Source of the DNA: an uncultured Lachnospiraceae bacterium
GTDB taxonomy: Bacteria > Bacillota > Clostridia > Lachnospirales > Lachnospiraceae
DNA length: 50,256 nt
Direction of reading: 5' to 3'
NCBI GenBank assembly: GCA_947174495.1
Contig: CAMWJC010000016.1
Coordinates: 1 to 50,256 of the forward strand
In this document: in pieces, positions 1 to 8,658 of the stretch
How the letters are laid out: every line of letters begins with the position of its first letter
Position numbering within the stretch: position 1 is the stretch's first letter
Notes under the pieces: model-generated
The model's input: the letters and a program-made list of their open reading frames with translations, nothing else
What the model was told of the DNA's origin: nothing
The model's database searches: none
Program-made: the position numbers and the translations under genes

Positions 1-86
1 AATTTTATAATGTCATAGAATGCAAATATCATTCAGTGATATAGTACAAGATAAAAAAGAAGGAATACTTCTCCCCAATACATTTT

Positions 87-125
87 TAAAATACCTGACT
101 GGTGAACAGTTGGGTATTTTTGTAT
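87..125 (+). terminator. Intrinsic terminator upstream of the moron gene
   Basis: A 13-bp stem runs from 88 to 100 and 107 to 119, with two G-T wobbles, closed by a short loop and followed by a T-rich tail. It should end transcription of whatever phage gene lies left of the window and insulates the next gene. Confidence 0.7.
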
Positions 126-139
126 TAACTATAGGTAAA

Positions 140-168
140 TTGTAAATTGTCGAATTTTAGAATATAAT
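140..168 (+). promoter_or_regulatory. Sigma-A promoter of the moron gene
   Basis: The -35 box TTGTAA (140-145) and -10 box TATAAT (163-168) are separated by 17 bp. They lie 23 bp before the start codon, so the gene has its own promoter independent of the phage late operon. Confidence 0.7.
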
Positions 169-191
169 ATAGAAAAATGTGATGGAGGAAT

Positions 192-1016
192 ATGATAGTG
201 GAACTAAAAAGTAAAGTATTGGAAAATAAAAATGTTGTTAAGGCGGATAGGCTTGAAATAGGCAATAATATTTTTAAATATGACCATGCAGTTATTCAAT
301 TAAGTAATATATCATACTTTGATGTATCTCCAATGTCGAAATTGGCTTATCCATTATGGGCATTTGCAGGTATAGTCATAGGCTTTCTTCTGCTATTCAC
401 CGGTCAGATCACCCTAATAGTGATTGGTTTAATCGCAATGGCTGTATGTGCTTATATAGTCTATAATACATATGACAATAATAGAAAATTAGGTGATTAT
501 CTAATTTTGGCATTAAATTCAGGTAAGATATTCTATTTTTCATGTTATAATAAACAATTTCTTTATGAAGTGGAAAATATACTAATAAAGTGCTTTAAAG
601 ATAGAAGTCTAAAATATAGTGTGGATATGAATGGCTGTGTAATTGTACATCAGGAGGAAAATATGATACACAATGAGGGTAATATTGTTAATGGAAATGA
701 CAATACAGTTAATGGTAATATTGTTAATGGGAATGACAATACAGTTAGTGGTGTAGGAAATATTAATAAAGGTGAGTTGATCACTAATGAAGAATGGGCA
801 AAATTAGAAGATGCATTTAAAGAGATTGTTTCCAAAACAGAAATAAACTCGTATGAGCATATGTTAGCTGTAAGTGCGCAGTATCAAATTACTAAAAAGG
901 ATAAAATGGGGTTGCGTAAGGTTTTAACAGAAAATCTCAATGATTTCAAGAATAGTATTTTTTCTAAAATAGCATTGGGAGGAGTCATGGAGATTTTAAA
1001 GAGGATAATTCAGTAA
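192..1016 (+). CDS. DUF6232-like membrane protein with GNDN repeats, phage moron
   Basis: Unknown function. The N-terminal ~45 residues resemble the start of DUF6232-type small membrane proteins. Two adjacent hydrophobic segments follow at about residues 50-90 and predict a membrane hairpin. At about residues 160-190 are two copies of a 12-residue Gly/Asn repeat (GNIVNGNDNTVN type), a pattern that tends to form stacked beta turns. A charged helical tail of about 80 residues ends the protein. The start is an ATG with a good GGAGG site. It has its own promoter and a terminator on each side, and is more AT-rich than the packaging genes. I infer an accessory lysogenic-conversion gene (moron), perhaps for superinfection exclusion or host fitness. 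The family call rests on memory only. Confidence 0.6.
   Translation: MIVELKSKVLENKNVVKADRLEIGNNIFKYDHAVIQLSNISYFDVSPMSKLAYPLWAFAGIVIGFLLLFTGQITLIVIGLIAMAVCAYIVYNTYDNNRKLGDYLILALNSGKIFYFSCYNKQFLYEVENILIKCFKDRSLKYSVDMNGCVIVHQEENMIHNEGNIVNGNDNTVNGNIVNGNDNTVSGVGNINKGELITNEEWAKLEDAFKEIVSKTEINSYEHMLAVSAQYQITKKDKMGLRKVLTENLNDFKNSIFSKIALGGVMEILKRIIQ
678..749 (+). repeat. 36-bp tandem repeat, two copies
   Basis: Two in-frame 36-bp units (678-713 and 714-749) differ at two positions and encode the Gly/Asn-rich 12-residue repeats of the moron protein. A third, degenerate unit follows. In-frame units like this can expand or contract by slippage. Confidence 0.85.
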
Positions 1017-1040
1017 ATGTTTCATATTATAATAACTAAG

Positions 1041-1070
1041 AGAGATAGCTCCGGCTGTCTCTTTTCTTTT
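1041..1070 (+). terminator. Terminator after the moron gene
   Basis: A 9-bp stem (1041-1049 with 1054-1062, one wobble) is followed by a T-rich tract. It closes the moron transcript 25 nt after the stop and separates it from the packaging operon. Confidence 0.75.
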
Positions 1071-1101
1071 CCCAAAACAAACGAATGAGAGGTGGTGATA
1101 T

Positions 1102-1998
1102 TTGAATGAAGGAATAAATCAAAATTATGAGCTGGCAGAAATTGATTATATGGCTGGCATGAAATATAAGGATATCGCCCAGAAATATGGGGTTACATTA
1201 AATACTGTAAAATCATGGAAAGTTCGTTATGGGTGGGAAAAAGATAAGTCAAAAAGTGTGCACACAAAATTAAAAAAGGTGTGCACACAAAATGAGAATA
1301 AAAAAGGAATGCAGGAAGCCATTGCAGAGGAAGTTAATCAGGTGATAGAAAATACTGATTTAACCGATAAGCAAAGGCTTTTTTGTTGTTTATATATTAA
1401 GTGCTTCAATGCTGCTAAAGCATACCAAAAAGTCTATGAATGTGATTATGTAACAGCAACGGTTAATGGGTCAAGGTTACTAGGAAATGCTAAGGTAAAA
1501 GAAGAAATTCTAAAGCTTAAGAGAGAACGCCTTAACAGAGAAATGTTATCTGAAGAGGACATATTTCAGAAATACATGGATATAGCCTTTGCGGATATTA
1601 CAGACTACGTAGAATTTGGACGTGAGACAGTTCCAGTCATGGGACCATTTGGCCCCGTTATAGCGAAAGATGAAGAAACCGGTGCCAAAATAGAGGTAAA
1701 AAAAGAAATAAATGTGGTTCGGTTCAAGGAAAGTGTTGAAGTTGATGGAACGCTGATCACGGAAGTCAAGCAGGGTAAAGACGGAGCGAGCATAAAGCTT
1801 GCTGACCGCATGAAAGCATTGCAGTGGATTTCAGATCATATGGATTTGGCTACGGCGGAGCAGAAAGCAAGAATTGCAGTTCTTCAATCACAGGTAGTAC
1901 AGAAAGATGAAGCCAGAGAGCAGGTGCAGGATTGGAAAACAGCGATCATTGAGATAGCAAAGCGAAGGAGTGAAAAGGCAGATGGAAGAACTGATTGA
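1102..1998 (+). CDS. terS: Phage terminase small subunit
   Basis: DNA-recognition subunit of the packaging motor. The N-terminal ~50 residues form a YfeD-like helix-turn-helix (a KDIAQKYGV...[10 protein letters not shown] pattern), as in PBSX XtmA relatives. A basic linker follows, then a Terminase_2 domain starting near residue 88 ([13 protein letters not shown], with the [11 protein letters not shown] motif). The start is a TTG at 1102 placed 7 nt after a GAGAGGTGG ribosome site; no in-frame ATG fits better. It overlaps terL, as usual for this pair. The linker-coding DNA contains two copies of a 10-bp palindrome (annotated separately). Confidence 0.9.
   Translation: MNEGINQNYELAEIDYMAGMKYKDIAQKYGVTLNTVKSWKVRYGWEKDKSKSVHTKLKKVCTQNENKKGMQEAIAEEVNQVIENTDLTDKQRLFCCLYIKCFNAAKAYQKVYECDYVTATVNGSRLLGNAKVKEEILKLKRERLNREMLSEEDIFQKYMDIAFADITDYVEFGRETVPVMGPFGPVIAKDEETGAKIEVKKEINVVRFKESVEVDGTLITEVKQGKDGASIKLADRMKALQWISDHMDLATAEQKARIAVLQSQVVQKDEAREQVQDWKTAIIEIAKRRSEKADGRTD
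1256..1288. repeat. Two palindromes GTGTGCACAC, 23 bp apart
   Basis: The perfect 10-bp palindrome occurs at 1256-1265 and 1279-1288, each followed by AAAA, inside terS. Start-to-start spacing is 23 bp, about two helical turns, so both faces align on the DNA. Packaging (pac) sites of headful phages often lie within terS. The coding meaning is Val-His/Cys-Thr in a linker with few constraints. Confidence 0.6.
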
Positions 1999-3373
1999 CG
2001 CTTTGGAAGTCTATTATGATGATCCGGTTGCTTTTCTGGAAGATATGCTTGATATGAATTGTGATGATTGGCAGGAAGAGGTTGCTTCTGATGTGGCAGA
2101 ACATGCCAAAGTAGCAGTAAAGTCCGGTCAGGGCGTAGGTAAGACAGCGCTGGAAGCCGGGCTTATTATATGGTTTCTTGTGTGCCGGCCATATTCTAAG
2201 GTGATAGCTACGGCGCCTACCATGCATCAGCTTTATGACGTTCTGTGGGCTGAGATTTCCAAGTGGCTTAATTCTTCCAAAGTGAAGAACCTGCTCACAT
2301 GGACCAAAACGAAGGTTTACATGGTGGGGGATTCTGAGCGGTGGTTTGCCACGGCAAAGACAGCAACCAAGCCTGAAAATATACAGGGATTCCACGAAGA
2401 TCATATGCTGATAGTGATAGATGAGGCAAGCGGTGTTGCTGATCCGATCATGGAGGCGCTTCTTGGCACACTGACAGGCTTTGACAATAAACTCCTTCTG
2501 ATGGGAAATCCAAACCGAATTGAAGGAGTATTTTTTGACGCATTCAACAAAGACAGGGATAAGTTCAGGACCCACACAGTAAGCAGCCGGAATAGTAAGC
2601 GAACGTCCAGAGATAACATTGTAATGCTGGAATCTAAGTATGGGAAGGATTCAGATGTTGTCCGGGTGCGTATTGACGGCCAGTTTCCTAAAGGAGCGCT
2701 TGACTCTTTTATATCATTGGAAACAGTAGAGCTTGCCTGCTCCAAGGAAAACCGGATTAAACAACAGGATATTGATACAGCACAAACGCTTCATATTGGT
2801 GTTGATGTGGCAAGGTTTGGTGATGATAAGACGGTAATAACTCCAAGAATCAGTGCCAAAGTCTTTGAATTTAGGAAATATACAAAGAAAAGTACAATGG
2901 AAACAGCCGGCAATGTGATCAAATGCTGTAGGGATTACATGAGTCAGTTTCCACATATAAAGAGATGCCTCATAAAAGTAGATGATTCCGGTGTTGGCGG
3001 CGGTGTGACGGATCGCTTAAATGAAGTAATCCGGGAAGAAAAGCTTTCATGCACGGTAATTCCGGTAAATAACGGGGATTCAGCTACAGACGGGTATTAT
3101 TTTAACCTGGGAGCGCAGATCTGGGGGAATATCAAGGAACTGCTTGAAAATAATTTCTCCAATAATTTGCAAGGAAAGCAGGACGTTCAGATAGAGCTTC
3201 CGCATGATGAAGAAATGATAAAGCAGCTAAGTGTCAGAAAGTATCATATGACTTCTAAAGGAAAGATACAGCTTGAATCAAAAGAGGATATGAAAAAGCG
3301 GGGACTGGGTTCCCCGGATACCGCCGATTCCCTTTCCCTGGCATTGTATGAACCTGATACATGGTTGTATTAG
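1982..3373 (+). CDS. terL: Phage terminase large subunit
   Basis: ATPase and nuclease that pumps and cuts phage DNA. The Walker A motif SGQGVGKT lies near residue 50 and Walker B (LIVIDEAS) near residue 140. The RNase H-like nuclease domain starts with DVARFGDD, has [11 protein letters not shown] in its middle and [10 protein letters not shown] at the end; these carry the acidic metal ligands. A GTG at 1970 is in frame, but the AGGAG at 1966-1970 would overlap it. The ATG at 1982 has that site 11 nt upstream and is preferred. The length (463 aa) is normal for the family. The gene overlaps the end of terS. Confidence 0.94.
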   Translation: MEELIDALEVYYDDPVAFLEDMLDMNCDDWQEEVASDVAEHAKVAVKSGQGVGKTALEAGLIIWFLVCRPYSKVIATAPTMHQLYDVLWAEISKWLNSSKVKNLLTWTKTKVYMVGDSERWFATAKTATKPENIQGFHEDHMLIVIDEASGVADPIMEALLGTLTGFDNKLLLMGNPNRIEGVFFDAFNKDRDKFRTHTVSSRNSKRTSRDNIVMLESKYGKDSDVVRVRIDGQFPKGALDSFISLETVELACSKENRIKQQDIDTAQTLHIGVDVARFGDDKTVITPRISAKVFEFRKYTKKSTMETAGNVIKCCRDYMSQFPHIKRCLIKVDDSGVGGGVTDRLNEVIREEKLSCTVIPVNNGDSATDGYYFNLGAQIWGNIKELLENNFSNNLQGKQDVQIELPHDEEMIKQLSVRKYHMTSKGKIQLESKEDMKKRGLGSPDTADSLSLALYEPDTWLY

Positions 3374-3385
3374 AGAGGATCAGAT

Positions 3386-4834
3386 ATGTTAAAACCAAGT
3401 GAAATCAAACATTTCATTGAAGAGGATAAAACCTCACGTAAAAAGAGAATGGCAGAGCAGGGATTGAAGTACTATGAGGGTGAACATAAGATCATGGGAT
3501 CCCTTATCTTTTATGTTGATGCCGATGGAAATGTAAAAGAGGATACGCTCCGGAGTAATGTGAAAATATCGCACCCATTTTTCACGGAGCTTGTAGATCA
3601 GGAAGTCCAGTATATGCTTTCTGGTGATGAAAATTTTATTAAATCCGATAATCCGGAACTGCAGAAACAGTTGGGTTTGTATTTCAATGACAGCTTTTGG
3701 TCAGAAGTGTATGAGATGCTTACAGGGTGCATTTCCAAGGGATTTGATTACATGTATGCCTATAAATCGAACAATGGAAGAATTGGTTTTCAACATGCGG
3801 ATTCTATAGGAGTGATTGAAGTCCAGGCAAAATATGCAGATGATAACGAAGATCATGTAATCTATTGGTACATTGACCGTATTGAAAAAGGGAATAAGAC
3901 GATCAAAAGAGTTCAGGTATGGGATAAAAAGGAGACTTATTATTATAAGCAGGTCGATGATGGGGAGATTGTTGAAGATGATCAGGAATCATTAAATCCA
4001 AGACCACATATAGTGACTGAAAATGAGAAGGGGGAACGGTTCGGTTCCTCCTTTGACTTTATTCCGTTTTTCCGGCTTGATAATGGATCGAAACAGTTCA
4101 GCGGGTTGAAACCGATCAAAGATTTGATTGACGATTATGATTTGATGGCCTGTAGCCTTTCTAATAACCTACAGGATTTTACCGATGCGATCTATGTAGT
4201 ATCTGGTTTTCAAGGATCCAATCTTGATGAGATGATCCAGAACATCAAGGCAAAAAAGCATCTTGGCGTTGCTCCTGATGGCGGATTGGATATTAAGACC
4301 GTGGATATTCCATATGAAGCCCGGAAGGTAAAACTGGAGCTGGACGAAAAGAACATATACCGGTTTGGTATGGGCTTTAATTCCGCACAGATTGGTGATG
4401 GCAACATTACCAATGTTGTGATCAAAAGCAGATATGCGCTGCTTGACCTGAAGTGCAATAAGCTTGAAATAAGGCTGAAAGAGTTCCTGCGTAAGATTAT
4501 AAAGGTAGTATTAGACGAAATCAACGCTGATAAGCAAACGGATTATAAGGTTGAGGACATTTATTTTGTCTTTCCCCGGGAAGTTATCACAAATGCGCAG
4601 GATAACGCACAGATTGAGCTATTGGTTGCGCAGAAACAAGGACAACAGCTGAACAATATTCTATCAGTTGCTAATACGCTGGACGATGAGACTGTTATTC
4701 AGGCTATCTGCTCCATTTTGGATATTGATTATGAGGAAATCAAGGATAAGCTGGCAGTAGGGGAAGGTGATACCGAGTCAGTTCAAAAGATACTGAAAAG
4801 AATAGTCCCTGATGATGAAGGCGGTGCAGGATAA
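3386..4834 (+). CDS. Phage portal protein (SPP1 gp6-like)
   Basis: Forms the dodecameric ring at one capsid vertex, through which DNA enters and to which the tail joins. The 482-residue length, position right after terL, and charged N-terminus (KHFIEEDKTSRKKRMAEQGLKY) fit the Phage_prot_Gp6/SPP1-type portals. The middle segment IPFFRLDN...SGLKPIKDLIDDYD is a typical portal stretch (clip/stem boundary). Its last base is the first base of the next start codon, so the two genes are translationally coupled. Confidence 0.9.
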   Translation: MLKPSEIKHFIEEDKTSRKKRMAEQGLKYYEGEHKIMGSLIFYVDADGNVKEDTLRSNVKISHPFFTELVDQEVQYMLSGDENFIKSDNPELQKQLGLYFNDSFWSEVYEMLTGCISKGFDYMYAYKSNNGRIGFQHADSIGVIEVQAKYADDNEDHVIYWYIDRIEKGNKTIKRVQVWDKKETYYYKQVDDGEIVEDDQESLNPRPHIVTENEKGERFGSSFDFIPFFRLDNGSKQFSGLKPIKDLIDDYDLMACSLSNNLQDFTDAIYVVSGFQGSNLDEMIQNIKAKKHLGVAPDGGLDIKTVDIPYEARKVKLELDEKNIYRFGMGFNSAQIGDGNITNVVIKSRYALLDLKCNKLEIRLKEFLRKIIKVVLDEINADKQTDYKVEDIYFVFPREVITNAQDNAQIELLVAQKQGQQLNNILSVANTLDDETVIQAICSILDIDYEEIKDKLAVGEGDTESVQKILKRIVPDDEGGAG

Positions 4835-6297
4835 TGAATAAAAGGCAGCTTGAAGTTCAGAAAGCGCTTGCCGACAACGAAGCGGAGGTTATCAAACAGT
4901 TAAAGCAGATATATGCCAGGGCTTCAAAGGATTGTGAAAATAAAATCCGTGATCTTTCTGCAAGGACGGACATGGAAAATCTGAAATCCATTGTCTGGCA
5001 AAAGCAGTACCAGGAAGCGCTTAAGAGGCAGATAGACGGGGTACTGGATAAACTGAATGCGGAATCATTTACCACGGTAGCTGATTATCTGACAGATTGT
5101 TATGAAAACGGATTTTTTGGGACCTTATATGATCTCCAGGGGCAGGGCATTCCGTTAATTCTTCCGATTAATCAGGAAGAGGTTGTGCAGGCTATACAAA
5201 TTGACTCAAAGATTTCCAAAGGCTTATATCAGCGCATGGGCGAAGATACGGATCAGCTTAAGAGATCCATCAGATCAGAGGTTTCCAGAGGGGTGAGCAA
5301 TGGTTCTTCATGGAATACTATAGCAAGTAAGATTGCTTTTGGCATGAACAGCCCATTTATGAAAGCATTTAACCGCACTATCGGGATCACAAGGACAGAG
5401 GGGCACAGGGTACAGCAGGAATCAACATTGCATTGTCAACAGCGTGCAAAAGAGAAAGGCGCCGATGTTGTAAAACAGTGGGACTCAACGCTTGACAGCG
5501 TGACAAGGCCGACTCACCGGGAACTGGACGGACAAATAAGGGAAATTGATGAGCCGTTTGAGATAGAAGGAAAGAAAGCTATGTATCCCGGAGCATTTGG
5601 AGATCCTTCCGAGGACTGTAATTGCCGATGCTGCCTTTTACAGCGTGCAAAATGGGCTTTGTCTGATGAAGAATATTATACAAAGTTTGATGGTGACAAA
5701 AATGAGCTTGTAAGGGTTGAGGCGAAGACTTATAATGAGTTTAAGGAGAAATCAAAAAAGCATCTGCAGAAAACGCAATTCCCTGATGAAGTATACAAAA
5801 TCAAGGGGATTACGCCGAAAGTTAAGGATGAGCTGGAAACTGCACTGCAAAAGCTGAAATCGGAATATGATATCCGGTTAAATTCTGTTTCGGTTGAAAA
5901 AGTAATAGACAGGACTATTTTCGTTACAGGATACCATGATGGCATAATGGATATGGTGATTAATGAAAATATTGATTTCAAGGAAATCCTTGACAATATT
6001 CCACGGTATTACGCATCAGGGAAATTTGCTGGAAAATCAATTGAAGATTATTTGGCGCATGAAATGGCTCATGTAATGCTGTATCAGGATTGTACAAGTG
6101 ACAATGAATATTTTGCGAAATATCGACAGGTAGAGAATTTATATAATATTTTGCAGGGTATGTCAAAGTATGCAGATAAAAAGAAATCAGGTAATGAAGC
6201 AATTGCGGAAGCGTTTGTCAGAGTACGAAACAATGAAAGTGTTCATCCGGCTGTAAAGTTACTTGTAGAGACTTATTTTGGGAGGTATAAAAAGTGA
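4834..6297 (+). CDS. MuF-type minor head protein with C-terminal zincin domain
   Basis: The N-terminal ~280 residues match the phage Mu gpF/SPP1 gp7 head-morphogenesis domain: a helical region, then a domain with TEGHRVQQES, WDSTLDSVTRPTHRELDGQ and a Cys-rich end (EDCNCRCC). Such proteins enter the capsid and may be ejected with the DNA. The C-terminal ~170 residues are a separate domain with HEMAH at 409-413 and NEAIAE at 454-459, which fits a metal-dependent zincin. Known MuF polymorphic toxins of temperate phages carry toxin domains in exactly this position. The next gene overlaps by 4 bp and could be the cognate partner. Domain identity of the zincin is inferred from motifs. Confidence 0.85.
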   Translation: MNKRQLEVQKALADNEAEVIKQLKQIYARASKDCENKIRDLSARTDMENLKSIVWQKQYQEALKRQIDGVLDKLNAESFTTVADYLTDCYENGFFGTLYDLQGQGIPLILPINQEEVVQAIQIDSKISKGLYQRMGEDTDQLKRSIRSEVSRGVSNGSSWNTIASKIAFGMNSPFMKAFNRTIGITRTEGHRVQQESTLHCQQRAKEKGADVVKQWDSTLDSVTRPTHRELDGQIREIDEPFEIEGKKAMYPGAFGDPSEDCNCRCCLLQRAKWALSDEEYYTKFDGDKNELVRVEAKTYNEFKEKSKKHLQKTQFPDEVYKIKGITPKVKDELETALQKLKSEYDIRLNSVSVEKVIDRTIFVTGYHDGIMDMVINENIDFKEILDNIPRYYASGKFAGKSIEDYLAHEMAHVMLYQDCTSDNEYFAKYRQVENLYNILQGMSKYADKKKSGNEAIAEAFVRVRNNESVHPAVKLLVETYFGRYKK

Positions 6298-6524
6298 GCT
6301 TGAGTTTGCCTAAATGTGATTTTTGCAAACATTTCCGTGAAGAGACGAAGGAAAAAGCGTATTGTGATGCTTTTCCTGATGGGATACCAGAAGATAAAAA
6401 TATTTTCGACTACGATGATGATTCCGAATGTGCAAATGGGATAAAATTTGAAGATGTGAACGGAAAACAAGAAAAATTCATCCCTGATTCGGAAAGCATC
6501 TTGGCAAAAATGCACCGTATTTAA
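6294..6524 (+). CDS. Small Cys-rich protein, candidate MuF immunity/partner protein
   Basis: A 76-residue acidic protein of unknown function. It starts with CxxCKHF (C8, C11), continues with CDAFPDGIP (C24) and has C46, an arrangement able to bind zinc. I recall similar small proteins with the CxxCxxF...CxAFPxGIP pattern in phages and bacterial chromosomes, but cannot name the family. The start is GTG at 6294, 8 nt after a GGGAGG site, overlapping the MuF stop codon as GTGA. A terminator 30 nt downstream makes it the last gene of the packaging transcript. Overlap with a toxin-like gene suggests neutralisation of the zincin domain inside the host; this is inference. Confidence 0.75.
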   Translation: MSLSLPKCDFCKHFREETKEKAYCDAFPDGIPEDKNIFDYDDDSECANGIKFEDVNGKQEKFIPDSESILAKMHRI

Positions 6525-6553
6525 AATTTAATAAAATGATTTAGGTAAAGAAG

Positions 6554-6578
6554 ACAGTCAACTCGGCTGTTTTTTTTA
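6554..6578 (+). terminator. Terminator between packaging and scaffold genes
   Basis: A 6-bp stem (6554-6559 with 6565-6570) with a 5-nt loop is directly followed by eight T residues. It is probably leaky, since the structural genes downstream must also be expressed. Confidence 0.6.
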
Positions 6579-6639
6579 TGCCCGAGATAGGCTTCATGGC
6601 ATTAAAACTGCAGCCGTAATATCTCTTGCGTACAGAGAA

Positions 6640-6690
6640 TAAAACAGGCGATGCATTGCGGGAGAAACCGCATAAAACGAAATGCAGGAA
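6640..6690 (+). other. Possible structured leader of the scaffold gene
   Basis: A GAGAAA loop is closed by the stem TGCGG/CCGCA (6657-6661 with 6668-6672). An outer TGCAT/ATGCA pairing (6652-6656 with 6682-6686) ends next to the scaffold ribosome site. This could modulate translation of the scaffold protein. No known RNA family is recognised. Confidence 0.35.
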
Positions 6691-6699
6691 AGGGAAAGG

Positions 6700-7302
6700 A
6701 TGAAATTAGAAGAGTTATTGAGCAAGGAGCTGTTTGAACAGGTAAGGGCGGTGATAGACGCAGCAAATGCGAATGAACCGGATAAACTGAAGCATATCAG
6801 ATATACTGACCTGTCAGAAGGAAACTATGTGTCAAAAGAAAAGTATTCAGCATTGGAGACGGATAAAGGGAACCTTGCTGAACAGCTTAAGACAGCGCAG
6901 GGGCTGATTGAGGAACTGAAAAAAGAGACCAGCAAAGATGAAGCCCTACAGGGAAAGATCGGAGAATATGAAACCACAATTGCCACATTACAGAAGCAGT
7001 TAAATCAGGAAAAGCTTGACGCAGCAGTAAAGATTACGCTTTTGGAATCCAATTGCAAGGACGTGGATTATATCACTTTCAAGTTGAAGGAGAAAGGTGA
7101 ACTTGCCCTTGATGATTCCGGGAAAGTGAAGGGCATGGAAGATAAGCTGGCAGCACTGAAAACACAGTTCCCGGATCAATTTGTATCCAATAATTCTACT
7201 AAGGTAGATGAAAACAGGCTTCCGGAGTCTGACAGTAACCGGACAGGTGAACCTAAGAATTTGGCGGAAGCGCTGAAAATGCAGTATGAAGACAAAGAGT
7301 AA
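6700..7302 (+). CDS. Phage scaffolding protein (GP20 family)
   Basis: Internal scaffold that directs capsid assembly and then leaves the head. Residues ~45-120 are a long charged coiled coil (EQLKTAQGLIEELKKE, IATLQKQLNQEKLDAAV), followed by a small C-terminal domain, as in the phage minor structural protein GP20 family. An ATG at 6682 is in frame, but the one at 6700 has a strong AGGAAAGGG site just upstream and gives the usual MKLEELL start. It lies directly before the capsid gene, as expected. Confidence 0.88.
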   Translation: MKLEELLSKELFEQVRAVIDAANANEPDKLKHIRYTDLSEGNYVSKEKYSALETDKGNLAEQLKTAQGLIEELKKETSKDEALQGKIGEYETTIATLQKQLNQEKLDAAVKITLLESNCKDVDYITFKLKEKGELALDDSGKVKGMEDKLAALKTQFPDQFVSNNSTKVDENRLPESDSNRTGEPKNLAEALKMQYEDKE

Positions 7303-7328
7303 AAGAAAGGTTAAAAAGGTGAACGATT

Positions 7329-8360
7329 ATGGCAGCAATGACACTTGAAGAGTTGAAGAAAGGTATGTCTGATAAGGTATATGGACAGATTATTGACATT
7401 TTCCTCAGACATTCGGACATTTTGGCGGTATTGCCGTTTGATGATTGCGTAAGTGCATCGGGCGGTGGGTCCACAATGAAATACAAATATATGAGAAAGG
7501 TACTTCCGGCAACAGCGCAGTTCCGAAAGCTGAATGGATCCTATACTGCAAGTATGGCTACGAAAAAGGAATTTGAAGCAGCCCTTGCGATCATGGGCGG
7601 TGCAGTTCAGTTGGACAGGGTGCTCAATAAAGTTTCAGGTCGCTGGGACAATCTGGCTTACCAGATCGAGGAACACATCAAGGCGGTTATCAGTTTATTC
7701 CACTATACGCTGATTAATGGTGATGCGGTAACAACTGCTGCAACGAATGAACCGCAGTTTGAGGGACTTGATTCCATGCTGGCAGGAACAACTACAGAGT
7801 ACGGTACAGAAAAGTCTATTGACTTATCTACGATTGCAAACCTGAAAAACAATGCAGATGAGTTTTACGAAGCATTGATGCTGCTCGTGAAAGCTACTCA
7901 GGCAGATGCACTCATGATGAATACCGATATGATTACCAAGATTCAGACCGTTGCCCGTGTGCTTGGTTACAAGACAGAAACTGAAGAGGCTTTTGGAAAA
8001 AAGGTGGTATCCTTGGACGGTGTGCGCTTTATGGATATGCAGAACCATTATACTGTTACCGGAGAGGGCACCAGTGTAGTAGCAACTGCAAATGCGGTTG
8101 TTAAGAAAGGGATTTCCCGGAAGATTAACAATGCGGAAACGGCAACTACAGGCCTGACAGATATTTATGCTGTTAAATTTGATGTAAATGACGGTTTCCA
8201 CGGGATCAGCCTGAATGGTTCCTCTGTCATCGAGAAGTATTTACCGGATTTTTCAAAACCGGGGACGGTAAAAGATGCGGAAGTGGAAATGATTGCGGCG
8301 ACGGTGCTTAAAAACACTCAGCACGCAGGTGTATTGAGAAATATTAAGATTTCAGCGTAA
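7329..8360 (+). CDS. Major capsid protein
   Basis: Probable HK97-fold shell protein of 343 residues. It follows the scaffold and precedes the head-completion genes. The N-terminal helical part (LEELKKGMSDKVYGQIIDIFLRHSDIL) is followed by long alternating strand and helix segments, including ATQADALMMNTDMITKIQTVARVLGYKTE, typical of capsid P- and A-domains. There is no separate protease gene, so the shell probably matures without a prohead protease. The family call is by synteny and general character. Confidence 0.85.
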   Translation: MAAMTLEELKKGMSDKVYGQIIDIFLRHSDILAVLPFDDCVSASGGGSTMKYKYMRKVLPATAQFRKLNGSYTASMATKKEFEAALAIMGGAVQLDRVLNKVSGRWDNLAYQIEEHIKAVISLFHYTLINGDAVTTAATNEPQFEGLDSMLAGTTTEYGTEKSIDLSTIANLKNNADEFYEALMLLVKATQADALMMNTDMITKIQTVARVLGYKTETEEAFGKKVVSLDGVRFMDMQNHYTVTGEGTSVVATANAVVKKGISRKINNAETATTGLTDIYAVKFDVNDGFHGISLNGSSVIEKYLPDFSKPGTVKDAEVEMIAATVLKNTQHAGVLRNIKISA

Positions 8361-8364
8361 GAGA

Positions 8365-8387
8365 AAGGGCGTCTGACAGGCGCCCTT
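8365..8387 (+). terminator. GC-rich hairpin after the capsid gene
   Basis: A 7-bp AAGGGCG/CGCCCTT stem with a 9-nt loop lies 4 nt after the capsid stop. It lacks a proper T tract, so it may stabilise the capsid mRNA or partly attenuate downstream expression instead of terminating. Confidence 0.45.
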
Positions 8388-8417
8388 CACTATTTAAGAA
8401 AGGAAAAGGTGGTTATT

Positions 8418-8639
8418 ATGGCAAAATCAGAAACATTAGAAGAAAAGATCGCAAAGACAGATGAAAAGGCAGCAAAAGAAAAAAATCCTTCCTGGCTGGT
8501 AAAGGTTAATAACAATCCTGATTTTTGCGGTATTGGCGCAGGCGGGGTTCAGTTTGCCGATGGACAGGCAACGGTCACATCAGAGAGAATGGCAGACTGG
8601 TTCACAGAGCATGATGGCTATGAAGTGATCAAGCGGTGA
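8418..8639 (+). CDS. Small capsid-associated protein, unknown function
   Basis: A 73-residue protein with a Lys/Glu-rich helical N-terminus, then a compact domain containing NNPDFCGIGAGGVQFADGQATV and a C-terminal WFTEHDGYEV. Proteins with this FCGIGAGG...ADG pattern are often seen right after capsid genes in Firmicutes siphoviruses, where they may decorate the shell or join the head-tail interface. The ATG at 8418 follows a strong AGGAAAAGGTGG site; the GTG at 8409 lies inside that site. Confidence 0.7.
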   Translation: MAKSETLEEKIAKTDEKAAKEKNPSWLVKVNNNPDFCGIGAGGVQFADGQATVTSERMADWFTEHDGYEVIKR

Positions 8640-8658
8640 GAGAAAGGCGGTGATCCTG

